From Clostridia bacterium (GTDB taxonomy: Bacteria; Bacillota; Clostridia; Monoglobales; Monoglobaceae), in assembly GCA_900769795.1 (NCBI GenBank), contig CAAGHZ010000028.1, positions 4,238 through 68,237 on the forward strand: a DNA stretch of 64,000 nucleotides, read 5' to 3'. Shown here piece after piece: positions 1 through 9,905 of the stretch. The position numbers and the translations under genes were made by a program. The stretch's first letter is position 1. Each line of letters opens with the position of its first letter. The notes below the pieces were generated by a model. It was given only the letters and a program-made list of their open reading frames with translations, did no database searches and was not told where the DNA came from.

Positions 1-113
1 TTACAGGTAATGACCCGATGGAAATAGACTTTAGTGATTTTGACAGACCTGCAAGAGACGAAGAGATAGAGATTGTAAAGAAAACAGTAAAAGATTTCTT
101 TTCACAAAACTAA
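1..113 (+). CDS. 3' end of an unidentified protein gene
   Basis: The first bases hold an open frame of 36 codons (first complete codon at base 3) that ends in TAA at 111-113, 20 bases before addA. The visible C-terminus is acidic then basic and ends in VKDFFSQN. Its position directly before addA would suit addB, the usual partner of addA in Firmicutes, but I see no cysteine of the AddB iron-sulfur motif in this tail and cannot identify it. It is cut by the window edge. Confidence 0.6.
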   Translation, partial: TGNDPMEIDFSDFDRPARDEEIEIVKKTVKDFFSQN

Positions 114-133
114 AGCAGAAAAGAGGGAGCAAA

Positions 134-3100
134 GTGGCAGTTAACTGGACACCCGAGCAAATAAAAGCAATAGAGACCCACGGCGGAAACATTCTTGTTG
201 CTGCAGCGGCAGGAAGCGGTAAGACCGCTGTTCTTGTCGAGCGTATAATCAGAATGATTACCGATGTCAAAAATCCTGTGTCCGTTGACAAGTTGCTTGT
301 TCTTACCTTTACGGATGCGGCAGCAGCGGAAATGAAGAGAAAGATTTCTGCAGCCATTGAAGAAAAACTCGAACAAGATCCCGACAACAAATATTTGCAC
401 GAGCAAAGCATAAAAGTCGGCTCTGCGGCAATATCTACAATACACTCTTTTTGCAACCGAATAATCTCAAACAATGTGCACCTGACGGATTTGCCACCCG
501 AGTTCTCGCTTATTGACGAGGTTGAGAATAAGGTGTTGCAAAGTCGTGCGGTTGATGCGGTTCTTGAGAGTTACTACGAAAAAATTGATAAAAAAGAGGG
601 TTTTCGTCAACTTGTAACGGGTTGGGGCGGTGTAAAGAGTGACGATTATCTAAGGGAGACGGTGGTTAAACTTCATGATTTCTCAAGGAGTCTTGCCTAT
701 CCCAAAAAATGGCTTCATGATGCATATGCAAAAGGATATGCAGATATTAAAAAATATGGCATAGACGGCTCTGTCTGGGATAACCTTTTAAAGCGCACAA
801 TGTATCTTATCTGCCTTGATATCAAAGAGGGGATGGATATTCTCTTTAACATGGCGGACAGAGAAATTCCGACAGACCACCCCTTATACGCATATTATTT
901 TGATATGAGGACTGAGTTTGTCAGTGGGTTTGATGCAATCGATATGGAAGCAGATGACGGAGCGGATAAACTGTATAAACTGATAGATGGATATGAGATA
1001 AAAAAGGCACCGGCTGCAAAAGGGATAGAGCCTGAGATTGCGAAAAAAATAGCAACTTTCAGAGATAAAAAGATAAAAGCAAAACTAAAAGAGGCGACAG
1101 AACTTTTAAATTCGACGGGCAGGGAGAACATAGACAGAACGATTAAATGCTTGCCTATGGTTAAAACCCTTATCAGTATTGTGAGGCAGACAGAGAGAGT
1201 GCACCAAAGATACAAAAGGGAAAAGTCAAGCATTGACTTTAATGATTTAGAACATGGAATGTTGCACCTGGTTTGCACAGAAAAGAGGGAGGATACCCCT
1301 TTGTGCAGAGATTTGAGAGAGTATTATCACGAAATATTGATTGACGAGTTTCAGGATACAAATGCACTTCAGTATGAGATTTTTAACAGGATTTCAAAGA
1401 TAGATGGCAACCTGTTTATGGTGGGTGATGTTAAGCAGTCCATATATAAGTTCAGAAATGCCGATCCCTCTATCTTTCTGCGTCTTTACAAGAGTTACGG
1501 CGAGGGAGAGGGAGGGCAGTTGATCCGTCTGTTTAAAAACTTCAGAAGCCGAAAGGAAGTAACTGACAGCGTAAACTTTGTGTTCTCGTCGGTTATGAGT
1601 GAAAGAGTCGGCGGTATTGAGTACACCGAAGAAGAATATCTTAAAAACGGAGCCACATATCCCGAGGGCGACGGATTTAATACAGAGATATTGATTACCG
1701 ATACAGAGGCAGAGAATGAGTCGGAGTTTGACACGGATATGTCAAAAGATGAACTCGAAGCAAAGAATGTTGCGGCGCGCATCTATAATATGGTAAATGT
1801 CGAGCGCCTTGAAGTGACCGATAAAGAAACAAAGGAACTTCGTGATATAAAATATGGAGATATTGCAGTTTTGTGCCGCGGAAGAGCAGGGTGCGTCTCT
1901 ATAGAGAAAGCCCTTGCCGATATTGGCGTTTCTTCTGTCAGTGATGCAGGGATGCATTACCTTGATTCGATTGAGGTTTTAACGGTGCTGAACTTTCTGC
2001 AGATAATAGATAACCCGATTCAGGATATACCTCTTGTGGCGGTTATGAGATCTGCCATGTTTGATTTTTCGGCGGACGAACTGGCGTGGATTCGCAAATG
2101 CAAGGAGGGCAGATACTATTATGCCCTTGAGGCGGCGGCAGAGGAGAGCAAGAAAGCGGCAGACTTCTTAGCGGCTTTAAATAACTTAAGAGAATGTGCC
2201 AAGTTTATGGGTGTTGATGAACTTGTATGGAAAATCTGCTTTGAACTTCATTATTTTTCGATAGTCGGAGCAATGAGTGGCGGAGAACAGCGCAAAGCCA
2301 ACCTGAAGTTGCTTCTTGCAAGGTGCCAGGATTTTGAACAAGGCACTCTTACGGGGTTGTTTAATTTTATCAAATATATAGAAGTTCTCAGGGAGAGAGA
2401 AGCAGACCTTGCCCCTGCAGCAGATGTGGCACCTGACGGCAATGCTGTGCGCATAATGACTATGCACAAGTCAAAAGGACTTGAGTTTCCTGTTGTTTTT
2501 GTGTCGGGAACATCAAAGAAGTTCAACCTGAGTGATACGTACAGAAATATAATCTGGGATGCGTACCTTGGCGTTGGAATCGATTATATAGACACGCAAA
2601 GGCGCATAAAATATAATATGCCTTTTAAGAAGATGATAGAGACAGAGATGATGTCTGCCCAAAAGGCAGAGGAAATGCGACTTTTGTATGTTGCTATGAC
2701 GAGAGCAAAGGAAAAACTTATTATATCTGCTGCAATCTCCGAGAGAGACAACAAATGGAAGGATACAGAGTTTGACGAAGACCACAGAATTTATCCTGCC
2801 TTTGCGGATGATATGGTGCGTATGCGAGATTGGGTTCTGGGTGCAATGCTAAGCCATCCGTCAGCAAAAAATCTCAGGGAGTTTGCGGGCAGAGGTGACA
2901 TTGTTCCATCAACAAAGACCGAGAGCAAGGCAAAGGTTGTATTTGCCCATAATTTAGAAATAACACCTCGGAGGATAGAGACAGAAGAACTGAAGCCCGA
3001 GCCGAAGCAGACAGAGAGCATGGGAATTGGGGAGAGGATTTCTTATGTATATCCCTATGCAAAACTTGCTGAGATTCCCGCGAAGATGTCTGTCAGCGAA

Positions 3101-3703
3101 CTTAAGCGCAGACGTATGCCCGAAGAGGACTTCAGCCGCAACCTGATAGATACAAAGAAAATATTAAACTACAACACAGATGAAATAAATTCTGCAGAAA
3201 GGGGAACAATAACCCATTATGTAATGCAACGCCTTGATTTAGACGCGGTCGAGAACGAGCAGCAGATCAGTGCGCAAATAGAAAAAATGGTTAAATCAGG
3301 AACGATTTCGGTTGCGCAGCAGAATGCAGTTGATGTATCGTCTATTGCAGAATTTTTTGCATGTGATTTAGGAAAGAGATTGACAAGTTCAAAAAGATGC
3401 GAGAGAGAGTACGACTTCTATATGCTGATACCGCCAAAGGAGATAGACGATGAACTTGACTGTGACGGCGCAGAGGATGTTGTTCTGCAGGGTATTGCAG
3501 ACTGTTTCTTTTACGAGGATGACGGCATTGTTTTGATTGATTATAAGACAGACCGAGTAGGGAAAGCATCAGTAAAGGAGCGAAGCGAGTTTTACAGATT
3601 GCAGATAGAGTATTATTCTAAAGGACTTGAAAGCATTTTAGGATGCAAAGTCAAAGAGAGATATCTGTACTTTTTAAATTGCTCGGAGGCAGTAAAAATG
3701 TAA
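134..3703 (+). CDS. addA: ATP-dependent helicase/nuclease subunit A (AddA)
   Basis: This is the 1189-residue helicase-nuclease subunit of the AddAB complex, the Firmicutes equivalent of RecBCD, which resects double-strand breaks for RecA loading. The start is GTG, preceded by GAGGGAG. UvrD-type helicase motifs are seen in order: Walker A AAAAGSGKT at residues 23-31, Walker B IDEFQDT around residue 403, GDVKQSIYKF soon after, TMHKSKGLEFP near 780, and LYVAMTRAKEKL near 855. The C-terminal RecB-type nuclease domain has RGTITHYVMQRL, then GIADCFFYEDDG and the catalytic DYKTD near residue 1136. Length and motif order are normal for the family. Full-length and apparently functional. The following glycosyltransferase starts 24 bases downstream and may be cotranscribed. 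Confidence 0.96.
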   Translation: MAVNWTPEQIKAIETHGGNILVAAAAGSGKTAVLVERIIRMITDVKNPVSVDKLLVLTFTDAAAAEMKRKISAAIEEKLEQDPDNKYLHEQSIKVGSAAISTIHSFCNRIISNNVHLTDLPPEFSLIDEVENKVLQSRAVDAVLESYYEKIDKKEGFRQLVTGWGGVKSDDYLRETVVKLHDFSRSLAYPKKWLHDAYAKGYADIKKYGIDGSVWDNLLKRTMYLICLDIKEGMDILFNMADREIPTDHPLYAYYFDMRTEFVSGFDAIDMEADDGADKLYKLIDGYEIKKAPAAKGIEPEIAKKIATFRDKKIKAKLKEATELLNSTGRENIDRTIKCLPMVKTLISIVRQTERVHQRYKREKSSIDFNDLEHGMLHLVCTEKREDTPLCRDLREYYHEILIDEFQDTNALQYEIFNRISKIDGNLFMVGDVKQSIYKFRNADPSIFLRLYKSYGEGEGGQLIRLFKNFRSRKEVTDSVNFVFSSVMSERVGGIEYTEEEYLKNGATYPEGDGFNTEILITDTEAENESEFDTDMSKDELEAKNVAARIYNMVNVERLEVTDKETKELRDIKYGDIAVLCRGRAGCVSIEKALADIGVSSVSDAGMHYLDSIEVLTVLNFLQIIDNPIQDIPLVAVMRSAMFDFSADELAWIRKCKEGRYYYALEAAAEESKKAADFLAALNNLRECAKFMGVDELVWKICFELHYFSIVGAMSGGEQRKANLKLLLARCQDFEQGTLTGLFNFIKYIEVLREREADLAPAADVAPDGNAVRIMTMHKSKGLEFPVVFVSGTSKKFNLSDTYRNIIWDAYLGVGIDYIDTQRRIKYNMPFKKMIETEMMSAQKAEEMRLLYVAMTRAKEKLIISAAISERDNKWKDTEFDEDHRIYPAFADDMVRMRDWVLGAMLSHPSAKNLREFAGRGDIVPSTKTESKAKVVFAHNLEITPRRIETEELKPEPKQTESMGIGERISYVYPYAKLAEIPAKMSVSELKRRRMPEEDFSRNLIDTKKILNYNTDEINSAERGTITHYVMQRLDLDAVENEQQISAQIEKMVKSGTISVAQQNAVDVSSIAEFFACDLGKRLTSSKRCEREYDFYMLIPPKEIDDELDCDGAEDVVLQGIADCFFYEDDGIVLIDYKTDRVGKASVKERSEFYRLQIEYYSKGLESILGCKVKERYLYFLNCSEAVKM

Positions 3704-3727
3704 ATTTATAAGGATTGGAGGCGGACT

Positions 3728-4834
3728 ATGAAGGGGTTGATTTTTTCAATTACGACAGGACAAGGGCACAATCAAACAGCCAAGGTGTTATGCGACTATT
3801 TCAATTCGGTTGGTGTTGAGTGTTCATACATGGATGTTTATGAATATATAAACCCACTTTTGTCAGAGTCTGTGTCAAAAATATATCTTATGTCAACAAA
3901 GAATATGCCAAAGATTTTTGGAAAGGTGTATGGTCATTTTGAAAACAGGCCTGTTGATGAGATGCATGGGTTGCCTAAGTTTACTACAAATATGCTTGCA
4001 AGAAAGTTGAAAAAATTTGTGAGAGAAGAGGCGCCGGATTTTATAATCTGTACCCATGTTTTTGCTGCACTTCTTGTGACTTGCCTTGGGGACCACATAG
4101 CAAAAAGGATAAAGAAAATCGGTATCATCACGGACTTTACCATACATCCTTACTGGGAGGATACAAGGCTTGATTATTATATAACTGCAGGTGAGGCGCT
4201 TACAAATCAGGGAATAAAAAAAGGGATTGCAAAAGAGAAAATAAAGCCGTTTGGGATTCCGATTGATCCGAAGTTTGAAAAGAAGATGAATAAACAAGAT
4301 GCCCTCAGGGTGCTTGGCCTTGAGCAAAAGCCTACCATACTTGTTATGAGCGGAAGCATGGGGTTTGGCAATATTCTTGATGAAATTTGTGCCCTTGACA
4401 AACTTGACCTTGATTTTCAGATTGTATCAATATGCGGCAACAATGAAAAAATGAAGAAGAGCATAGACAAACTTGAGACGAGAAAAAAGGTTTATAACTA
4501 TGGGTATGTAGACAATGTGGATGTGTTCATGGATGCGGCAGACTGTATAGTAACAAAGCCGGGCGGACTGACAACAAGCGAGGCACTTGCGAAAGGTCTT
4601 CCGATGATTATGAATAATCCTGTGCCGGGACAAGAGGACAGAAATGTTGAGTTTTTGTTAAACGCAGGGGCGGCCATAAAGGTAAGCCGCACCTATCCCA
4701 TAGATGATGCGGTCTTGCAAATGTTTTTAAGCGACAGAAAAGAAAGGCTTGGAGATTCCATCAGAAGTCTCGGGAAACCGAGAGCAACTCAGGACCTTGC
4801 AGAGTTTATAATTAACACAATAGAAAAAGGGTGA
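3728..4834 (+). CDS. GT28 family glycosyltransferase, MGDG synthase/UgtP-like
   Basis: A 368-residue protein of the monogalactosyldiacylglycerol synthase/UgtP group, which transfers sugars from nucleotide sugars to diacylglycerol at the inner membrane face. The N-terminal domain opens with the glycine-rich acceptor loop ITTGQGHNQTA (residues 7-17). The C-terminal Rossmann domain carries KPGGLTTSEALAKG (about 278-291), which in this family binds the nucleotide sugar. The start ATG follows a good GGAGG at 3717-3721. Family membership is clear. Whether the product is glucosyl- or galactosyl-diacylglycerol, and whether it is processive, cannot be told from sequence. It ends in a terminator hairpin that overlaps its stop codon. 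Confidence 0.85.
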   Translation: MKGLIFSITTGQGHNQTAKVLCDYFNSVGVECSYMDVYEYINPLLSESVSKIYLMSTKNMPKIFGKVYGHFENRPVDEMHGLPKFTTNMLARKLKKFVREEAPDFIICTHVFAALLVTCLGDHIAKRIKKIGIITDFTIHPYWEDTRLDYYITAGEALTNQGIKKGIAKEKIKPFGIPIDPKFEKKMNKQDALRVLGLEQKPTILVMSGSMGFGNILDEICALDKLDLDFQIVSICGNNEKMKKSIDKLETRKKVYNYGYVDNVDVFMDAADCIVTKPGGLTTSEALAKGLPMIMNNPVPGQEDRNVEFLLNAGAAIKVSRTYPIDDAVLQMFLSDRKERLGDSIRSLGKPRATQDLAEFIINTIEKG

Positions 4835-4857
4835 ACGACTTAGTCGTTCACCCTTTT
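4829..4857. terminator. Bidirectional terminator between two convergent glycosyltransferase genes
   Basis: GGGTGAACGA (4829-4838) pairs with TCGTTCACCC (4844-4853) over a 5-base loop. A T run follows on the plus strand and an A run precedes it (T run on the minus strand). The stop codon of the plus-strand gene lies inside the stem. Confidence 0.9.
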
Positions 4858-4860
4858 ATA

Positions 4861-6123
4861 TTATGCGGATAATTCTTCGCCACAGATTTCGCTGAGAGAC
4901 TTTGAAACTGAGTGGCTTATAGGCTTCCATTCTATCTTGCGGAAAAGAGCAACGATAGCAATAGGAACATAAGTAAGCATAAAGAGCGGGAATGTAAATG
5001 TGTAAAGAATGCGCTTTACTTTGCCACAGTGTATCTGATTCCACTCTGTGATGGTTGTAATCAAACCAAGCAACATAAACATTCCGTAGAAGTTTCCGAG
5101 AGTCTGCGCAAGTGTCTTAACAAGTGCAGGCAACTCAGGAGAGCTGGTGATTAAGCCAACGGGGATTGCAATAATGTTGATTGCAATACTCAAAAGTGTC
5201 AGGAGCATAGCGGGCATTATTGTCATAAGCATATCAAAGCATGAGAAGTTGCCCTTGAAGATTCCACGGAAGAGTTTTGTGCCGTAGTTTGCAAATACCT
5301 GATAAAAGCCCTTTGCCCATCTGAGTCTTTGTGTATATGACTGACTGAACAAAGTCGGCTGCTCGTCGTAGAGAACTGCGTTTGCGCAGTAGCCGATTTT
5401 TTCGCCCTTTGTAACACTGTCGATAGTAAACTCAATATCCTCAGTAAGAAGGTGATGAATCCATCCACCGTTTTCGCGGATAACGTCTGCGCCAACAAGG
5501 AAGCCTGTGCCTGATATTGCACAACTTGTGCCAAGTTGCATTCTTGCGTTGTTGAGGTATCTTGCTTCTCTTAAGAACCAGAGTGAGTAGCCTGCTGTAA
5601 TCCAGTTGCCGTCATAGTTTTTAGAGTTACGATAACTTGTGATGATGCGATAGCCGTTGTCGAACACCTTGTTCATCTCTGCGATGTAGTGTGGGTCAAG
5701 AATGTTGTCAGCGTCAAAGATAATATATGCCTCGTAGTTCTTTTCAGCGTAGTCTGTGCTGATAATCTTGAACATCCAGTCAAGAGCGTAGCCCTTGCCA
5801 ACCTGCTCTTTGTTAAAACGCTCATACACGATTGCGCCGGCGTTGCGTGCAATCTCAGCAGTGTTGTCGGTGCAGTTGTCTGCGATGACAAATATGTCAA
5901 CAAGCTCCTTCGGGTATTTCTGAGTCTTGATGCTGTTTATTAGATTACCGATAACAGAGCTTTCGTTTCTTGCGGAGATAACAACAGCAAACTTATGCTG
6001 TACCTTTGCAGTAAACTCAAGAGGCTTTTTTAAAAGTCCTACAAAGATGTAGAAAAACTGGTAAGCATAACACAATGTAAACACAATTGAAATAACGAAG
6101 TTCAAAAAAATAATTGCCTTCAT
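4861..6123 (-). CDS. Membrane GT2 family glycosyltransferase
   Basis: This 420-residue integral membrane glycosyltransferase has an N-terminal anchor helix, a cytoplasmic GT-A domain and about three C-terminal membrane helices. The layout resembles processive synthases of exopolysaccharide or poly-N-acetylglucosamine. Visible GT2 motifs are SARNES and ADNCTDNT, FDADN (DxD metal site), TEDIEF (general base region) and QRLRWAKGF (the QxxRW motif). The ATG at 6123 is preferred: GGAGG lies 9 bases before it, whereas an in-frame TTG six bases upstream is only 3 bases from GGAGG. The substrate is unknown. It has its own near-perfect promoter and a long leader with a hairpin. Confidence 0.85.
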   Translation of the reverse strand: MKAIIFLNFVISIVFTLCYAYQFFYIFVGLLKKPLEFTAKVQHKFAVVISARNESSVIGNLINSIKTQKYPKELVDIFVIADNCTDNTAEIARNAGAIVYERFNKEQVGKGYALDWMFKIISTDYAEKNYEAYIIFDADNILDPHYIAEMNKVFDNGYRIITSYRNSKNYDGNWITAGYSLWFLREARYLNNARMQLGTSCAISGTGFLVGADVIRENGGWIHHLLTEDIEFTIDSVTKGEKIGYCANAVLYDEQPTLFSQSYTQRLRWAKGFYQVFANYGTKLFRGIFKGNFSCFDMLMTIMPAMLLTLLSIAINIIAIPVGLITSSPELPALVKTLAQTLGNFYGMFMLLGLITTITEWNQIHCGKVKRILYTFTFPLFMLTYVPIAIVALFRKIEWKPISHSVSKSLSEICGEELSA

Positions 6124-6257
6124 AAGCAATATCCTCCATAAACTACAGATTATTAAGAATCAATATTGCGCTTGCAAAATCTCTTCTTATTATATTTCTG
6201 TTTTATTATTACATTTTGATATTATACATATACGCCCCGATTTTGGCGTACAAGCAG

Positions 6258-6286
6258 ATTATATACAATTTATTCGTTTTTGTCAA
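6258..6286 (-). promoter_or_regulatory. Promoter of the GT2 glycosyltransferase
   Basis: On the minus strand TTGACA (6281-6286) and TATAAT (6258-6263) are spaced by exactly 17 bases, a full consensus housekeeping promoter. The leader to the start codon is about 125 bases. Confidence 0.85.
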
Positions 6287-6407
6287 TTCTGTAAAAAAAC
6301 CAATCTTTTTCATTTTGGTATAACGCTTTTTGTGTAAGATTTACATTATATACTAAATATATGTAGCCTTGTCTTGTGATATGCAGCGGGAAAAGATAAT
6401 ATAATTG

Positions 6408-6436
6408 TTTACAACCTCGCATAAATGTGATATAAT
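6408..6436 (+). promoter_or_regulatory. Promoter of typA
   Basis: TTTACA (6408-6413), a 17-base spacer and TATAAT (6431-6436) with an extended -10 TG. Transcription would start about 25 bases before the typA start codon. Confidence 0.8.
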
Positions 6437-6467
6437 TTATATATTAAAAGGATAGGTGACACTACAA

Positions 6468-8294
6468 ATGAAAAGAGAAGATTTGAGAAATATTGCGATT
6501 ATCGCCCACGTTGACCATGGCAAGACAACCCTGGTTGACGAGATGTTAAAGCAGGGCGGAATATACAGAGAAAATCAGGTTGTCGAAGAGAGGGTTATGG
6601 ATAACGGTGATTTAGAGCGAGAGAGAGGTATTACTATTCTTGCCAAGAACACCTCTGTGTATTATCAGGATATAAAGATGAACATAATTGACACGCCGGG
6701 GCACGCAGACTTCAGTGGTGAGGTAGAGCGTATCTTAAAGATGGTAAACGGCGTTATTTTGCTTGTTGATGCGGCAGAGGGCCCCATGCCCCAGACAAGA
6801 TTTGTTCTGCAGAAGGCACTAGAGATGAATCACAGAGTAATAATAGTGGTAAACAAAATCGACAGACCCGATGCCAGACTTGACGAGATACCTGATGAGA
6901 TACTTGACTTGCTTATAGAACTTGAAGCAAACGATGAGCAGTTAGAAAGCCCGATTATATTCTGCTCAGGCAGAGCGGGTACGGCATCTCTTTCTCAGTA
7001 TGAGCAAGGAGAGGACCTTGGTATATTGTTTGAGACCATCAAAAACTACATCCCCGCGCCGGAGGGCGACGGAGAGGGAAAGGTGCAGATGCTTGTTTCC
7101 TCTATTGACTATAATGACTATGTAGGCAGAATTGCCATAGGCAGAATCGAGAGGGGAGAACTTAAGAAAAACCAGGATGTTATCGTCTGCGACTACCATG
7201 GCAAGCATGAGCCGTATAAGTCAAAGATTGTAAACATCTATCAGATAGACGGTCTTGGCAGAACAGCCGTTGATTCGGCAAGGGTTGGAGACATTGTCTG
7301 CTTCTCGGGAGTAACTGATATTACCATAGGTGATACCATTGCCGATGTTGATGCGCCCGAGCCACTGCCATTTGTCAAGATAAGCGAGCCGACAATTGAG
7401 ATGACTTTCTCGGTAAATGACAGTCCTTTTGCAGGTAAGGAAGGTAAGTTTGTCACATCAAGACAAATCAGAGACCGACTTATGAGAGAGATGCTCAAGG
7501 ATGTATCGCTTAGGGTAGAGGATGGAGATACAACCGATAGTTTCCGCGTTGCAGGAAGAGGAGAGATGCACATTTCAATTCTGATTGAGACAATGCGCCG
7601 TGAGGGGTATGAATTCTCTGTCAGCACGCCAAGAGTGCTCTACAAGGAGATAGACGGAGTAAAGTGCGAGCCGATTGAGCGTCTTGTAATAGATGTGCCG
7701 GAGGCCTCTATGGGTGCGGTTATGGAGAAGATTGGCTCGAGAAAGGCCGACCTTGTGAGTATGGCGCCTCAGGGAGAGAGAATGAAACTTGAATATCTTA
7801 TTCCCGCAAGAGGCTTGCTTGGATACAGAAATGAATTCCTGACCGATACCAGAGGAGAGGGAATCATGAACTCCATCTTTGATAGTTACCAGCCATTTAA
7901 GGGAGAGATTACAACCCGTCACACAGGCTCTCTTGTGTCTTTTGATACAGGCGAGGCGGTTGGATATGGAATCTTTAAAGTACAGGACAGAGGCACAATG
8001 TTTATCGGTCCCGGCGCTGCGGTTTATGAGGGGATGATAGTAGGTTGGTCGCCAAAGAGTGAGGATATCAACGTCAACGTCTGCAAGAAGAAGCAACTTA
8101 CCAATACAAGAGCGTCAGGCAGTGACGAGGCACTGCGTCTCGTTCCTCCACAGATAATGAGTCTTGAGGCTTGTCTTGAGTTCCTGGCAGATGATGAACT
8201 TTTAGAGGTTACGCCCGAGAGCCTGAGGTTGAGAAAGAGGATACTCAACAATCAACTCAGAGCGAAGGCAAATGCTCATAAAAAGAATGGATAA
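6468..8294 (+). CDS. typA: Ribosome-associated translational GTPase TypA/BipA
   Basis: A 608-residue translation-factor GTPase that binds ribosomes and supports large-subunit assembly and stress responses. The GTPase motifs are AHVDHGKTT (residues 13-21), DTPGHADF and NKID. EF-Tu domain II, EF-G-like domains III and V, and the TypA-specific C-terminal domain follow, with ARGLLGYRNEFLTDTRGEG as a family hallmark. ATG 6468 is chosen because TypA proteins begin just before the RNIAIIAHVDHGKT block and AGGTG lies 9 bases upstream; an in-frame GTG at 6456 would lengthen it by four residues. It has its own promoter. The downstream secreted-protein gene has no obvious promoter and may share the transcript. 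Confidence 0.96.
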   Translation: MKREDLRNIAIIAHVDHGKTTLVDEMLKQGGIYRENQVVEERVMDNGDLERERGITILAKNTSVYYQDIKMNIIDTPGHADFSGEVERILKMVNGVILLVDAAEGPMPQTRFVLQKALEMNHRVIIVVNKIDRPDARLDEIPDEILDLLIELEANDEQLESPIIFCSGRAGTASLSQYEQGEDLGILFETIKNYIPAPEGDGEGKVQMLVSSIDYNDYVGRIAIGRIERGELKKNQDVIVCDYHGKHEPYKSKIVNIYQIDGLGRTAVDSARVGDIVCFSGVTDITIGDTIADVDAPEPLPFVKISEPTIEMTFSVNDSPFAGKEGKFVTSRQIRDRLMREMLKDVSLRVEDGDTTDSFRVAGRGEMHISILIETMRREGYEFSVSTPRVLYKEIDGVKCEPIERLVIDVPEASMGAVMEKIGSRKADLVSMAPQGERMKLEYLIPARGLLGYRNEFLTDTRGEGIMNSIFDSYQPFKGEITTRHTGSLVSFDTGEAVGYGIFKVQDRGTMFIGPGAAVYEGMIVGWSPKSEDINVNVCKKKQLTNTRASGSDEALRLVPPQIMSLEACLEFLADDELLEVTPESLRLRKRILNNQLRAKANAHKKNG

Positions 8295-8369
8295 AATATG
8301 GGTGCGGTTTCGGCACTCGTCCGGGCGAGATATCGCCTAAATAATAAAACCTTAAGGAGAGTGTTTTAT

Positions 8370-9845
8370 ATGAAAAAGTTAGTAGCATTGTTGCTTACTG
8401 TTGTTATGGTGCTTGGTACTGTGTCGGTGTTTGCAGACAACGATCTGTGGCAGGGATTCTATGATGCCTGTGATGTAAAGATTACATCAGGAAACGTAAA
8501 AATGGATGCAACAATTGACCTCAGGGGAAGTATGATTGAAATGTCAGGGATTCCTCAGGGGACTTTTGCAACAGTGAATTATGATTTAAACGTAGTCGGA
8601 AACGAAGCCCAGACAAAATGTGATGCAGATGGTAAAATCAGTATAAGCGCACCGATGGTTATGCCGGAGCCAATGAATTTCGAAATTTGGCTTAAAGAAG
8701 ACATAACAGATTTAAACAATCCGCAACTATATCTGATACTCAGGCTTGCTGAGGTTCTCAAGCAGGAAGTTGGCATTGACGAGGAGTATATTTTTATTGA
8801 TTATACCGCTATCCCCGGCTTTGAAGATATGCTTAAAGTTTTGGCAAGCATTGAGCAGTCGGATATAGAAAAATTTATAAAAATGCTTGAAGAATCTCTT
8901 GGAGAGAAAATAGATGCAAGTAAAATTGCGGAGTACGAGCAGAGAATAAAGGGACTTCTTAATGAACTTACCATTACATTTGACGGTTTAAAATATATTG
9001 TGACAGCCGGTGATGCTCAACTTAAGAATGTGTTTGTAGGAATTTTCGAGATACTGATTGATATGCTTGCTTACATAGATAGTGAAGGCTTGGCAGATAT
9101 GGACATCTACCAAGCAAGAGAAGGTCTTGAAATGCTCAGACAGTTGCTTGCAAAGGTGCAGATTTTTGACCCATTCAAAGGTATGGTTATAGAAATTGCG
9201 CAGGACGGCACATATGTGCATACAGAGATAAACATAGAAACAAATCTGTATGACATTATTGCAGTCGTTGACCCTCAATCTGCTATAGGCGGAGAAGCAT
9301 ATCGCGGTATGCTTGATATCGGCGCATCCGTTAGGGTAAACGGGTATATTACACCTCTTGCAAGCGATTATATAATTAACTTCCCTGCATTGACGCCTGA
9401 GAACACTTATGTTGCAATAGGAGAACTTAAAGAAATTGGTGACGCATCTGCGTATTATGAAGAGGCACCCTATGTATCGATCAAGTATAACGATGATGTG
9501 TTAGCCCTTGAGAATGTACCTGTTATGTGTGCAGACAGAACATTTGTTCCGCTTCGTGAACTTGCCAACACCTTTGGTATAAGCGACAGTGACATACACT
9601 ATGATGAAGCAACCGAGAGGGTTACAATCAAGAGCGGTGACGTTGAGATTGTTATGCACATCGGAAGCACAGAGGCATATGTAAATGGCGAACTTGCATG
9701 GCTTGATGTTCCTGCGTTTACTCATAACGACAGAACTTATATCCCTGTAAGATTTGTATCAGAGATGTTTAAAAAGAATGTAGACTACATTGACCTTAAC
9801 GCAACGGGTCAAGGAAACGGACTTATAGTAATAATCAACGATTAA
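8370..9845 (+). CDS. Secreted protein with C-terminal copper amine oxidase N-type domain
   Basis: A 491-residue exported protein. The start is ATG 8370, with AAGGAG 11 bases before it; it opens a clean signal peptide (MKKLVALLLTVVMVLGTVSV, cleavage after FA). An upstream in-frame ATG at 8298 would bury the signal and is rejected. The last 115 residues look like the copper-amine-oxidase N-terminal-like domain: RTFVPLRELAN, EATERVTI and RTYIPVRFVSE are its typical blocks. In Clostridia this domain usually serves as a wall-binding module without oxidase activity. The middle 330 residues are acidic and mostly helical, and I do not recognise them. A role at the cell envelope is inferred. Confidence 0.8.
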   Translation: MKKLVALLLTVVMVLGTVSVFADNDLWQGFYDACDVKITSGNVKMDATIDLRGSMIEMSGIPQGTFATVNYDLNVVGNEAQTKCDADGKISISAPMVMPEPMNFEIWLKEDITDLNNPQLYLILRLAEVLKQEVGIDEEYIFIDYTAIPGFEDMLKVLASIEQSDIEKFIKMLEESLGEKIDASKIAEYEQRIKGLLNELTITFDGLKYIVTAGDAQLKNVFVGIFEILIDMLAYIDSEGLADMDIYQAREGLEMLRQLLAKVQIFDPFKGMVIEIAQDGTYVHTEINIETNLYDIIAVVDPQSAIGGEAYRGMLDIGASVRVNGYITPLASDYIINFPALTPENTYVAIGELKEIGDASAYYEEAPYVSIKYNDDVLALENVPVMCADRTFVPLRELANTFGISDSDIHYDEATERVTIKSGDVEIVMHIGSTEAYVNGELAWLDVPAFTHNDRTYIPVRFVSEMFKKNVDYIDLNATGQGNGLIVIIND

Positions 9846-9855
9846 TAGGATTTAA

Positions 9856-9891
9856 AACGCCTAGAGCAGTGGCTCTGGGCGTTATTTTTTT
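9856..9891 (+). terminator. Rho-independent terminator
   Basis: AACGCC (9856-9861) and AGAGC pair with GCTCT and GGCGTT (9878-9883), followed by ATTTTTTT. It isolates the upstream gene from the phage-derived cassette. Confidence 0.92.
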
Positions 9892-9905
9892 GCCTTATTC
9901 ACACT

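Larger units (their letters stand above)
6124..6467. other. 344-bp AT-rich divergent promoter region
   Basis: This gap separates the minus-strand glycosyltransferase from typA and codes for nothing I can support. It carries back-to-back promoters described separately. In the glycosyltransferase leader, TACGCC and GGCGTA (6231-6250) form a small hairpin just downstream of the predicted start of transcription. The rest is AT-rich without clear structure. Confidence 0.6.

Noticed and set aside
8324..8337. Terminator between typA and the secreted-protein gene
   Set aside because: GGCGA/TCGCC gives only a 5-bp stem with no T run, too weak to call.
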